Below are positions 44,159 to 52,322 of a stretch of DNA of 64,000 bases, one piece after another. How positions within the stretch are numbered: the stretch's first letter is position 1; the number at the start of each line of letters is the position of its first letter. Below the pieces are notes generated by a model. It was not told the DNA's origin and made no database searches. It was given only the letters and a program-made list of their open reading frames with translations. The translations under genes and the position numbers were made by a program. The DNA comes from Firmicutes bacterium CAG:24053_14 (GTDB taxonomy: Bacteria > Bacillota > Clostridia > Oscillospirales > Oscillospiraceae): contig MNSZ01000064.1 of the NCBI GenBank assembly GCA_001916715.1, positions 114,349 to 178,348 on the forward strand, given 5' to 3'.

Positions 44159-45346
44159 TTAGCTATTCAGTTGATTGTTTTTTGAAACCAATTCTTTTGT
44201 TGCTGCGATCTTTCGATCACTATAAAGTACAACTTCCTTGATTGCCAGTTTTTTGATGGCGGATATGAAAGTATCCATAAAAGCAAAATCAATTTTGCCA
44301 TTCTTTTCGGGCAATCTAATCTCTTTGGTTTTTACAACATTCCAGCCGCCGAGCTTGTTCTTATAAGAATAAATCGGCAGGTCGGTCACTTTGTTAATGC
44401 ACATGACCATGAACAGATATTGATTCGGGGAGAGTTCAATTTCCTTGGATTTCCAGCGAATAGCATAAGCATCGGACAAAACAGTAAAATCTCTTGTCTG
44501 ATAATATGCTCTGTAGACATCACTATTAGAAGGAATAGAAATCACATTGTTCAATACAGTTGCTCCGGCTTTGGGTGCATAATAGTTCAATCCTTGATTT
44601 TGGAAACTTGATGTGAGACAAGGAAGAACATAATCGTCTGTGGGCTGCTTGGGTAATTCCTTCGCCTTGTACGGCAATTTTTTTGTTGCTATTTTTTCAA
44701 AAAGATTACCTACGGTATATGTGCCCCAATTATCATCGTCGAGCTCAGTAAATCTTTGAAGAGCGTTAAGCTCTTCAGCCGACAATTCATAATTGTCGTA
44801 TCCGCTTACTGTTAAGTAAGCGGATAGCTCAGCTACCCGCTGAATTTCCAGCTCAGCTACCCGCTGAATTTCCAGCTCAGCTACAAATGATTCCATAAAA
44901 TCAAAGTCGATTTCGCCGTCTTTGGTGGGAAGTTCTACGATGCAGTTTTTTGCTATTTTCCAATGTCGTGCATATCCAAGATTAGGAATTTGCTTTTGCC
45001 AAGCTGTAATAATCCACAATAAGCAACGGATGTTATGAATACTTGGCAACAACACCTTCACATTATCAAGAACCGAAAAACTTTTGGTAGCAATATTGAA
45101 AGAACATGTGTGATCTCCGAATGTAACAAAAACAGGGTGTTCATCGTCGCATATAAATTCAGGCGAATCAGTATATCCAATTATTCCATTATTGGTAGAC
45201 TCGGAAGAATATGCCGGGAAGTTGAATTTTTCTGATAAATCTTCCTTGGATAACATATTGGTAATCTTTTGCGGCTGAAATAATTCACTTGTTTTGTATT
45301 TGCCCCACTTAACTGTCCGCAATTTCTCATTAAGTGAGGCTGTCAT
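44159..45346 (-). CDS. restriction-modification specificity subunit (HsdS/BcgIB-like)
   Basis: 395 residues in two target-recognition halves: about 10-135 (WGKYKTSELFQPQKITN) and about 205-385 (WGTYTVGNLFEKIATKK). Each half ends with a conserved helical element (GEIDFDFMESFVAELE, GKIDFAFMDTFISAIKK). The linker contains a 24-base tandem repeat (VAELEIQR twice plus part). In EcoR124I-type enzymes the number of such repeats sets the spacer length in the target. It overlaps the methylase gene by 4 bases. Confidence 0.88.
   Translation of the reverse strand: MTASLNEKLRTVKWGKYKTSELFQPQKITNMLSKEDLSEKFNFPAYSSESTNNGIIGYTDSPEFICDDEHPVFVTFGDHTCSFNIATKSFSVLDNVKVLLPSIHNIRCLLWIITAWQKQIPNLGYARHWKIAKNCIVELPTKDGEIDFDFMESFVAELEIQRVAELEIQRVAELSAYLTVSGYDNYELSAEELNALQRFTELDDDNWGTYTVGNLFEKIATKKLPYKAKELPKQPTDDYVLPCLTSSFQNQGLNYYAPKAGATVLNNVISIPSNSDVYRAYYQTRDFTVLSDAYAIRWKSKEIELSPNQYLFMVMCINKVTDLPIYSYKNKLGGWNVVKTKEIRLPEKNGKIDFAFMDTFISAIKKLAIKEVVLYSDRKIAATKELVSKNNQLNS
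44826..44884. repeat. 24-base tandem repeat in the specificity gene
   Basis: Two exact units (44826-44849 and 44850-44873, starting AGCTCAGCTACCCGCTGAAT) and a partial third (44874-44884). In-frame, encoding eight residues each, so expansion or loss keeps the gene open. Confidence 0.9.
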
Positions 45347-47390
45347 TTTCCCAGGCGCTCATTCTCCGAAGGCTGATTCTTCAAAAGTGTAGATACTTCC
45401 CAAGCAAGGTAATCACTAACAGTTTTCTTAAAATCTTCTACCGTCGGTTTTGTATCAATAGGTGAAGTTTGATTCCAATCGGCTCCGTTTTCCGGATCAA
45501 TAACTCCTTCATAATAGTCCTGTTCAGTGAAGATACTCATCTTACTTTTCCCGAAACGGACTAAATTGACGAGCTCTTGGTATCTTTCCTTAGCATTATC
45601 AGTATCTCTTAAATTGTTTGTTGACTTCTTTCTTGAAGATCTTGTGTATCCATCATTGGAGAAATCAATAAATTTTACAATGTCATCTTTTTGATGCGCT
45701 TCGCCAATCCTAAAAACATAGATATGTGTCTGAACACTTGACTTACCAACAAACAAGTCGATAGGCATTCTAACACTGGCAAGAAGAGTTGAATGCGTTA
45801 AAACGCTTTTATTATATTCAACTGCATTACCAGAACCTGCGGAGTTCTGAATAATGATAGCAGCATAGCCCTTATCCATCATAGAAAGAGCCTTTTCCAC
45901 GAAGATCATTCCGTTGCCCTCCGCAGAGTAAGGCGGATTCAAAATAAATGCGTCTGCCGGGAACTTCTCATCAGTTTTGCCAAAACCATAATGACCATCA
46001 AATTTCAGAGAGTCCTTGTTCAAAATATTGGAGCTACCGTCGCCCATCATAATCATGTTGAGAACAGCAAGCATATAAACATTGGACAGGATTCCAGACC
46101 CAATAACTGGTTTGCTTTAATTTCCGCTGACTTGCGTGCTAACTCTTCGGGCGACTTAATTTTCTTCTTGGCATCAGCCAACATTTCATTCATGGCTGCT
46201 ACCAGCAGACCTGCCGATCCAGTGGCAAAGTCCCATACGAAAGAGTCTTTATTTACTCTTGCGAGGCGGCACAGAAGGGTCGCAACATAGGGCGGTGTTA
46301 AAACCACATCGTTGAGCTGATCCTGTGTGAAGCCAAGCCATGAATACATTTCGTTGAACAGCTTCCCAGTAAAATCTGTATTTAAGCCAATTTTGTAGTA
46401 AACGCCAAGGTCGTCAACAATCTTGATAAATACTCGTTTCAACTGGCTTTCGCCATCTTCTGCTCTGTTGATGTTGTCGGTAGTCAGTGTGTTTTGTAGT
46501 GTTCGCACAATCAGGTCTTTCTTGTCTTTAGGGAGCTTTTTGGCATCCAGAAAGGACTCGATTTTACGAATCATAATATCGCCGTCCGTATTATTTCTTT
46601 CGTTGGACGATTTCAGATCAGCTTTGGTAAGCGGGTATACATTGTTCTCCACATCGCCAAGGGTAGCCATAATAGAAGCAACAACAAGATAAACACGGTC
46701 ATTCTCACTCAGACCCTTTTCGCTCTTGAAAATGTCGTTGTTCAGCTTAACAAGGCTTGCAGTAATTTCCTGTTCTCTGCGTTCCTTTAGTTTTTCAATT
46801 TCGTCCTGAGGGAGCGATAATTGTTTGACCTTTTCGATAAATGCAGAGAAGTGTTCTTTTTTCAAAAAAGAAAGATCGGTATATTCATCAACCTTTTGAC
46901 CAACGCCAAAATTGCTCTTGGCAATGTAGTAAACGCCGATCAAATGTTTTAGCTTCCCGCTAGCATCCTTGTAGCCCGTAACGCCAATGGCGATAACATC
47001 CGTATAACTTGTGTAGTGCAGAACCGCATTAGAATAATGAACTGCACCGTTCACCGCATAAGAGTTGATATTTGTATAATCAGGTTGGTTCTTTGCGTTT
47101 CTGTTTGCAACATTTCCTTCAGCATCCAGCTTTACAAGTTTATCTTTGTATCCTTTGTATTCAATCAAAATCGGATAGTATTTCCCATCATTGGCTTGTA
47201 GGAGTAGCTTTGCATCAGGGCGATTGCCGCCCTTGCCGCCGTTCTTGGAAAAATAATCATTTAGGGCTTGATCGATTTCCGTGTTCAAGGACTCCTGCTC
47301 CAATTTATAATCCACTTTATATGATTTGAGCCAGCCATTCACCAAGTCGGCAATATTCGGTTCAACGGATTGTACTGTGTTTTTAGCCAT
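45343..47390 (-). pseudogene. fused restriction-methylase subunit (BcgIA-like), one-base frameshift near 46085
   Basis: The first frame, 47390-46053 (445 residues), has an N-terminal PD-(D/E)xK-like nuclease region (RPDAKLLLQ, YYPILIEYKG), helical parts, and methylase motif I (FATGSAGLL). The second, 46074-45343, continues with YMLAVLNMIMMGDGSSN and the adenine-methylase NPPY (AFILNPPYS). Adding one C in GAATCCTGTCC would join them as GLESLSNVYMLAVLN. Total about 685 residues. The nuclease domain explains why no hsdR gene is present: this looks like a type IIB/IIG (BcgI-like) system. It may be inactive, or the indel may be a sequence error. Confidence 0.83.
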
Positions 47391-47392
47391 TT

Positions 47393-47602
47393 TTATTTCT
47401 CCTCATCCGTAAATTCTAAAATATCGTCAACCCCACAACCAAGAGTTTTGCAAATCTTCTCAATACTATCGAGAGAAATATAATTGTCACGCTTGATACG
47501 GGTAATGATATTGGCACTAAAGCCGGCTTTCTCCATCAGCTCGGCATTGGTCATACCCTTGTCGATCAGCAAGTGAAATAACTTTTTGTATGTTACAGCC
47601 AT
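47393..47602 (-). CDS. small XRE-type HTH regulator of the RM cassette
   Basis: 69 residues, a stand-alone Cro/CI helix-turn-helix (NAELMEKAGFSANIITRIKRDNYISLDSIEKICKTLGC). It starts the RM operon and is 2 bases from the methylase gene, with AAGGAGGG upstream. The arrangement is like controller proteins of RM systems, which delay nuclease expression after entry into a new host; that role is inferred. Confidence 0.8.
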   Translation of the reverse strand: MAVTYKKLFHLLIDKGMTNAELMEKAGFSANIITRIKRDNYISLDSIEKICKTLGCGVDDILEFTDEEK

Positions 47603-47802
47603 AGCGAGTCCCTCCTTACATTAAGAATTATCATATCACGAAAGCGTGAGGAAATCAACAAAATGATACATTAGTAGTTGTTGAATGCTTCACATATATG
47701 CTATAATAAAATCATCCATTGGGTAATTTATAAATGATATTCTGCGTTATTGACGTACTTTCAGTATGTATACTGCGTTTGCGAATAGAAAGAAGGAAGA
47801 TT

Positions 47803-48029
47803 ATGAGCATTTATCCTTGGATAGAGAAAATTGATTTTCAAAAATTTGCAATGCCGCTTGTTGTTAAAATAGATAATGAATATTACCCTGGAATAGTCGA
47901 AAAACTTGCTGACCTTGTTTTTGAATTAGAAAGATGCGGAGCTTCCGATAAAATTGTCCTTGCCGTTAAAGAATACCGTAAAAAGATTATTTCATCTATC
48001 ATTCTGTACTATCAGGGAGATCTGGTTGA
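47803..48029 (+). pseudogene. truncated gene at the right end of the mobile element
   Basis: From ATG 47803 (AGAAGGAAG upstream) about 75 residues (MSIYPWIEKIDFQKFAMPLV to YYQGDLVDA) are read before the sequence turns into feoB in another frame. The helical region with a YYxGxxxxA end recalls the N-terminal domain that precedes RES toxins, but this is a weak guess. Confidence 0.5.
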
Positions 48030-48985
48030 TGCTAAGCTTTTTGCCGATAATCGTTGTACTGTTCTTCTTCCTCGCAATTTTGGAGGACACGGGCTATATG
48101 TCGCGCGTTGCGTTTGTCATGGATAAGCTGCTGCGCCGCATCGGCCTGTCGGGCCGCAGCTTTGTTCCGATGCTCATCGGCTTCGGCTGCTCTGTTCCGG
48201 CCATCATGGCAACGCGCACGCTCTCGTCCGAGCGCGACCGCAAGATGACGATGCTGCTCATTCCGTTTATGAGCTGCTCTGCGAAGATACCCATTTATGC
48301 CGTGTTCACGGCGGCGTTCTTCCCGGATCACAGAGGCCTTGTCATGACCTGCCTGTATGTTTTCGGCATGCTTGTGGGCATAATAGCGGCAAAGGTGCTC
48401 AGCAAAACGGCGTTCACAGGCAAGCCCGTGCCGTTTGTCATGGAGCTTCCGAACTACCGCATGCCGTCGCTCAAAAGCGTTCTGCTGCTCATGTGGGAAA
48501 AGGCGTGGGACTTCATCCGCCGTGCGTTCACCGTCATTTTTGCGGCGACCATCGTCATATGGTTTTTGCAGCACTTCGACGTGCGCCTCAACGTTGTCGG
48601 CGAGGGCAGCACCGACAGTCTGCTTGCCATCATCGGCACATGGATAGCGCCGGTGTTCGCGCCACTCGGCTTTGGCGACTGGCGCGTCGCAACGGCACTT
48701 CTTACAGGCCTCATGGCAAAGGAAGCCGTCATAAGCACGCTCGGCGTTTTGATGAATGTCGGCGCAAACCTCGGCTCGGCCGCGCTGGGGAGCCTTTTCA
48801 CTCTGCCCTCGGCCGTGAGCTTTCTCGTGTTCTGCCTGCTGTATACGCCCTGTGTGGCGGCTCTGGCGGCGCTCAGGCGCGAGCTTGGCAGCGGAGTGAA
48901 AACGGTGCTCGTAATGATCTCGCAGTGCTGCGTGGCGTGGCTGGCGGCCTTCTGCGTGTATGCGCTTATCGGGGTGATTTTTTGA
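48030..48985 (+). pseudogene. feoB: ferrous iron transporter FeoB, C-terminal half only
   Basis: About 318 residues of the FeoB membrane domain: LEDTGYMSRVAFVMDKLLRR, GFGCSVPAIMATRTL (first Gate motif region), PFMSCSAKIPIY, and a second core domain to YALIGVIF. The GTPase domain with its G1-G4 motifs and the first membrane segments are missing. The gene joins the mobile-element sequence at about 48030, and no N-terminal feoB or feoA is found elsewhere in the window. This is either a deletion linked to the element or an assembly join. Non-functional as read. Confidence 0.88.
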
Positions 48986-48986
48986 A

Positions 48987-49127
48987 ATGGAGCTTGTTAT
49001 AATCGCCGTTCTTGCCGTGTGGCTCGTGCTTGCCGTGCGCAGCATGAAAAAGGGCAGAGGCTGCTGCGGCGGCAAATGCTCCGGCTGCTCGCAAAGCTGC
49101 AAGGACTGCCGCGACTGCAAAAAATGA
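48987..49127 (+). CDS. FeoB-associated Cys-rich membrane protein
   Basis: 46 residues. One membrane segment (LVIIAVLAVWLVLAVRSM) and a cysteine-rich tail (GRGCCGGKCSGCSQSCKDC, nine Cys). This is the small FeoB-associated family found directly after feoB in Clostridia. It begins one base after the feoB stop. It may bind Fe(II) on entry. Confidence 0.88.
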   Translation: MELVIIAVLAVWLVLAVRSMKKGRGCCGGKCSGCSQSCKDCRDCKK

Positions 49128-49138
49128 TTTGATATACA

Positions 49139-49171
49139 AAAAGGTCAGGATTAAGATCCTGACCTTTTTGC
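49139..49171. terminator. bidirectional terminator after the feo genes
   Basis: Stem AAAAAGGTCAGGA/TCCTGACCTTTTT, loop TTAAGA. Confidence 0.92.
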
Positions 49172-49180
49172 TGTGCCTGT

Positions 49181-50080
49181 TTATTTCTGTGCGTCGATTA
49201 TGATGTCGAACGTTTCTTTTTCACCGGCGGCGTTCGTGCCCTCGCCGGTCATGATGTAAACGGGGAAAAGATAGGTCTTGCCGTCGTGCGCGACTCCGTC
49301 GGCGTAGTAGCCAAGCTCACAGTCGTTTAATTTGGCGGCAGTGAGGTTTTCGGAAAAGCTCGCCGAGTAGTTTTCCGAACGCACATCTGAGGATAATTCG
49401 TTGCGGCTTTTAACAGCCACGTTTTTTGCCTCGCCGATGGGGGTGGCAAGGTAATAGATCGACTGTATCTCGCCATCAAGGCTCAGGTCGATGCTTATTC
49501 TGTATATGCCCAGCACGGTTTTTCCGTCAACTCTGGGATATAAATAAACCGTTTTAAAGCTGAGCGCGTAAGTGCCGTTTTCGTCCAGACCGAATTGGTC
49601 GGCTACCTGAAAGTTTTCCATGCCGTACGGCCACAATTCATTTTCCTCCATGAAGCTTTTCGCAATCTCTATAGCCTTGTCGTCTGACATCGCTGCACCG
49701 GCCTTGGCAGGTGGAATATCATTAAGAGAATAAATCCAGTATCCGTTCTCACTGTCGATATCGACGGTGTATTCTTTGGTTATGTATTGAGTCCCGAGAG
49801 AATAGGTGCTCCTTTCGGCAGTCGATAAGTCTATTCCAAGGCAGCGCTCAATTTGCTCAACGGCTGTTGTCTCGTCTGTTTTCAGCTCGTATATCGGAGC
49901 GGTCTCACCGGCAGACTCCACTTTGATTTCTATAGGCAGAGACAAAAACGCGTGAGCATCAGCTCCGGGCTGAGCAATGTCCGGATGCACAGCGGTCAGC
50001 GTTGCATCATTTCCGCAGGCGCACAGAGCAAACAGCATAAGCGCGGCGAGAAGAAGTGCTGTAAATTTGTTGTGTTTCAT
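49181..50080 (-). CDS. lipoprotein of unknown function
   Basis: 299 residues. Lipoprotein signal with lipobox ALCACGND (Cys about 21). The mature part is beta-rich with a central helix (DKAIEIAKSFMEENEL) of the kind seen in PepSY-like or YycH/YycI-like regulatory lipoproteins, but I cannot assign a family. It stands alone between the feo terminator and the peptidase gene. Confidence 0.75.
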   Translation of the reverse strand: MKHNKFTALLLAALMLFALCACGNDATLTAVHPDIAQPGADAHAFLSLPIEIKVESAGETAPIYELKTDETTAVEQIERCLGIDLSTAERSTYSLGTQYITKEYTVDIDSENGYWIYSLNDIPPAKAGAAMSDDKAIEIAKSFMEENELWPYGMENFQVADQFGLDENGTYALSFKTVYLYPRVDGKTVLGIYRISIDLSLDGEIQSIYYLATPIGEAKNVAVKSRNELSSDVRSENYSASFSENLTAAKLNDCELGYYADGVAHDGKTYLFPVYIMTGEGTNAAGEKETFDIIIDAQK

Positions 50081-50377
50081 AATTGCCTCCTTAAATTTTA
50101 TATTATTTTTGCCCCTTTTGGGTCCTTCATATATATAGACATTAATTATCCGAAAAACAGGACAGCTTTTTTGAAAAAATTTTATTCTGATATCATCATA
50201 ACGTATAATTTAACATTTTTGGTGAACAATCTCCTAATTGAGCCGATTTCTGCGTTCTGCACAAGGCAGAGGCGTGGCCTTTGTAAATAATCTACAACGG
50301 CAGAATTCAATTGCACGCTTTTTGTATATTATTGCGCGAAACGGTCAACAATAGCAGCAGTTAAAGGAGGTTTACCT
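50081..50377. other. 297-base divergent promoter region
   Basis: AT-rich. The stretch TTGCACGC...TATATTATT at about 50308-50332 is a possible promoter for the M23 peptidase gene. No RNA or repeat recognised. Confidence 0.35.
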
Positions 50378-51082
50378 ATGCAGAACGAAAAAAGCGGCAA
50401 GCTGGATAAGTTTTTTGCCGGCAAGGGCTTCTACATAGTCCTTGCGCTATGTGTGATCGTGATAGGAATATCGGCTTACAGCCTTGTTAAAGGCGCGGAC
50501 GACACCGGCGTCGGCCTTGATCCGGGCATAAGCGCCGCGCGGCAGACCGAGCGCCCGGAACCGAGCGCAGAGCCGCCCGTGAGCACCGAAAAGCCGCAGC
50601 CGGTGGATGCTCCGAACGAGGACGACGTCGTTTCGGCCGGAACTCTCACTCAGGACGATGTGTGGCCCGAGCAGGTGACGTGGCGCTGGCCGGTCTCCGG
50701 AGAGATCGAGCGCGGCTACAGCGTCGAGGCGCTCAGCTATGACGTCACTATGGCCGACTGGCGCACGCATGACGGCGTTGATATCCTTGCCCAGCAGGGC
50801 GAGGTGGTCGTCGCTGCCGGAGACGGCGAGGTCGTGAGCGTGACGCAGGACGATCTCTACGGAACAACGGTGGTCATTGACCACGGCAGCGGCATCAAGA
50901 CCCAATATTCAAACCTTGCCGACACGCCGACCGTCAGCCCCGGCGATAAGGTAAAAGGCGGCGATGTTATAGGCTCTGTCGGAAAAACGGCCATATGCGA
51001 GATAGGGCAGGGCAGCCATATGCACTTTGCCATGAGCCGCGACGGAGCGAGCGTAGACCCAACAACCTATATTCCGATATGA
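50378..51082 (+). CDS. membrane-anchored M23 (LytM) peptidase, SpoIIQ-like
   Basis: 234 residues. One membrane segment (about 18-35), a Pro/Glu-rich linker (about 50-85), then the LytM domain with HDGVDI (zinc His and Asp) and HMHFAM (HxH). Both metal motifs are kept, so it may be an active endopeptidase. SpoIIQ-type proteins of Clostridia link forespore and mother cell membranes; the layout and length agree, and the host makes spores. AGGAGG at the start. Confidence 0.82.
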   Translation: MQNEKSGKLDKFFAGKGFYIVLALCVIVIGISAYSLVKGADDTGVGLDPGISAARQTERPEPSAEPPVSTEKPQPVDAPNEDDVVSAGTLTQDDVWPEQVTWRWPVSGEIERGYSVEALSYDVTMADWRTHDGVDILAQQGEVVVAAGDGEVVSVTQDDLYGTTVVIDHGSGIKTQYSNLADTPTVSPGDKVKGGDVIGSVGKTAICEIGQGSHMHFAMSRDGASVDPTTYIPI

Positions 51083-51159
51083 AATTTGAAGAAAAACAAA
51101 AAAATATGTTGACAATCTGAGCTGTGTCTAGTATAATCTCAATTGCTCGTTTGAGAAAT

Positions 51160-51236
51160 GGCGGCATAGCTCAGTTGGCTAGAGCATGCGGTTCATACCC
51201 GCAGTGTCCCCGGTTCGAATCCAGGTGCCGCTACCA
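51160..51236 (+). tRNA. tRNA-Met (anticodon CAU)
   Basis: A 77-base cloverleaf with encoded CCA. Acceptor GGCGGCA/TGCCGCT, D arm AGCTCAGTTGGCTAGAGCA, anticodon arm GCGGTTCATACCCGC with CAT at 51194-51196, T arm CCCGG-TTCGAAT-CCAGG. The T stem has one C-A mismatch. Probably the elongator; a tRNA-Ile(CAU) cannot be ruled out by eye. Confidence 0.93.
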
Positions 51237-51237
51237 A

Positions 51238-51271
51238 AAAAGGCGCAGATACTTTTACCTGCGCCTTAATT
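51238..51271 (+). terminator. hairpin between the two tRNA genes
   Basis: Stem AAGGCGCAG/CTGCGCCTT followed by AATTTT. Confidence 0.75.
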
Positions 51272-51273
51272 TT

Positions 51274-51348
51274 GGCCCGTTGGTCAAGCGGTTAAGACAC
51301 CGCCCTTTCACGGCGGTAACATGGGTTCGATTCCCGTACGGGTCACCA
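51274..51348 (+). tRNA. tRNA-Glu (anticodon UUC)
   Basis: Acceptor GGCCCGT/ACGGGTC, D arm GGTCAAGCGGTTAAGACAC, anticodon arm CGCCCTTTCACGGCG with TTC at 51307-51309, T arm GGGTTCGATTCCC, encoded CCA. Confidence 0.95.
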
Positions 51349-51350
51349 AA

Positions 51351-51389
51351 ACGAAACAGCTCACCTTTAGGTGGGCTGTTTCGTTTTGT
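51351..51389 (+). terminator. terminator after tRNA-Glu
   Basis: Stem AACGAAACAGC/GCTGTTTCGTT with an inner CACCT/AGGTG pairing and TTTT tail. Confidence 0.88.
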
Positions 51390-51474
51390 ATAATTCAAGG
51401 GAATCGAAGGGAGCGGTAGTGAATGACATGCCGGTGGCATGTCAGAGCCGCGACCCGGCTCGCCCGCAGGCGAG

Positions 51475-51540
51475 GATTCCCGTACGGGTCACCAAAAAGA
51501 AGCAGCTCACCATTAGGTGAGCTGCTTCTTTTTGCATAAT
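51475..51540 (+). repeat. duplicated tRNA-Glu 3' end plus its terminator
   Basis: GATTCCCGTACGGGTCACCA (51475-51494) repeats the last 20 bases of tRNA-Glu (51329-51348) exactly. It is followed by a diverged copy of the terminator (AAGAAGCAGCTCACC...) and of the downstream ATCGAAGGGAGCG stretch. The tRNA body is missing; 51400-51472 instead holds other hairpins (GACATGCC/GGCATGTC). Confidence 0.85.
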
Positions 51541-51562
51541 TCATGGGGATCGAAGGGAGCGA

Positions 51563-51595
51563 AAAAGTCCATCGACCAAGTCGATGGACTTTTTC
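51563..51595. terminator. terminator at the sortase gene end
   Basis: Stem AAAGTCCATCGA/TCGATGGACTTT, A-run on one side and T-run on the other; works for both strands. Confidence 0.88.
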
Positions 51596-52322
51596 ATATC
51601 TTTTTTGCAATGACGATGAATCGCCCGTTCTCCGTGTGATATGCGCAGGTGGAGAGGGTGAGCAGCTTGTCCCCGGGGCTTATCTGAACTCTGGTGTCGT
51701 ATAGCTTATTTTCGCCAATGAATTTAACATATTCGGCAAATGACTTTTCGTCGCTGCCGGTGTATTCGTTGTATCTGAAGCCCTCTGCGCTGTCGGACGG
51801 CAGCTCGGTCTGTATTGCGGCGACGACCTCGTAGGTCTGCTTTTCGTATATCGTATCAAAGCTTATGTATTTGTGCTGCTTATAAAACTCCTCGCTCTGG
51901 TAATCGACGATCACGCCGAACATTGAGCCGTCCTTCATGTGATGTCCGTAAACTATGATGTTATCCGACGTGAGCACATCACACCAGCCGTCAACGAACA
52001 GACAGCCGCGGTAAGAGGAGTTACCGTAAAAATCGGTGTGCAGATACTTCTCGTTATCGTGCCGGGAGAACATGACGACGTTGTCAAGCTCTGTTCCGTC
52101 GATCTTCAGCCAGCCTATGGTATCGGGATTTTCGGCATAAAGCCCGGCGTATTCATCGAGAACGTCGGGCACGGTGACTTCGGCGTCCTTGAGCTTGTCG
52201 ATATCTTTGTTCGCCGCAGCGTCGCGCGCGTCGCCTATGAGGTAAAACGCAAGCAGCGTCAAGCAGACGAGAAATACAGTGAGCGAAACTATCCTTATTA
52301 CTTTTTGCAGACTTATTTTCAT
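51594..52322 (-). CDS. srtB: class B sortase
   Basis: 242 residues. An N-terminal membrane anchor (about 10-30) precedes the sortase barrel: catalytic His in IIVYGHHM, Cys in TLSTC, Arg in ENGRFIVIAKK. Class B-type insert helices are present. It overlaps the end of the 622-residue gene upstream by 4 bases, so both are made together. The Asp-Ala repeat protein at 54270 is a likely substrate. Confidence 0.92.
   Translation of the reverse strand: MKISLQKVIRIVSLTVFLVCLTLLAFYLIGDARDAAANKDIDKLKDAEVTVPDVLDEYAGLYAENPDTIGWLKIDGTELDNVVMFSRHDNEKYLHTDFYGNSSYRGCLFVDGWCDVLTSDNIIVYGHHMKDGSMFGVIVDYQSEEFYKQHKYISFDTIYEKQTYEVVAAIQTELPSDSAEGFRYNEYTGSDEKSFAEYVKFIGENKLYDTRVQISPGDKLLTLSTCAYHTENGRFIVIAKKI

Larger units (their letters stand above)
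39440..48030. mobile_element. integrative mobilizable element (decayed), about 8.6 kb
   Basis: In order: serine recombinase (broken), TnpW-like protein, relaxase, MobC, a 750-base structured non-coding region with likely oriT, then a cargo of BcgI-like restriction-modification plus a small HTH regulator, and a truncated plus-strand gene. Base composition and codon use are visibly more AT-rich in the cargo (44159-47602) than in flanking genes. The left edge is after the livF hairpins and the right edge is the feoB junction. Neither end shows a direct repeat I could find. It has no conjugation (type IV secretion) genes, so it would need a helper. Confidence 0.75.

Noticed and set aside
51397..51475. 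A third tRNA gene between tRNA-Glu and the sortase gene
   Set aside because: Only the 3' 20 bases of a tRNA are present; no acceptor 5' strand or anticodon arm can be found in front of them.
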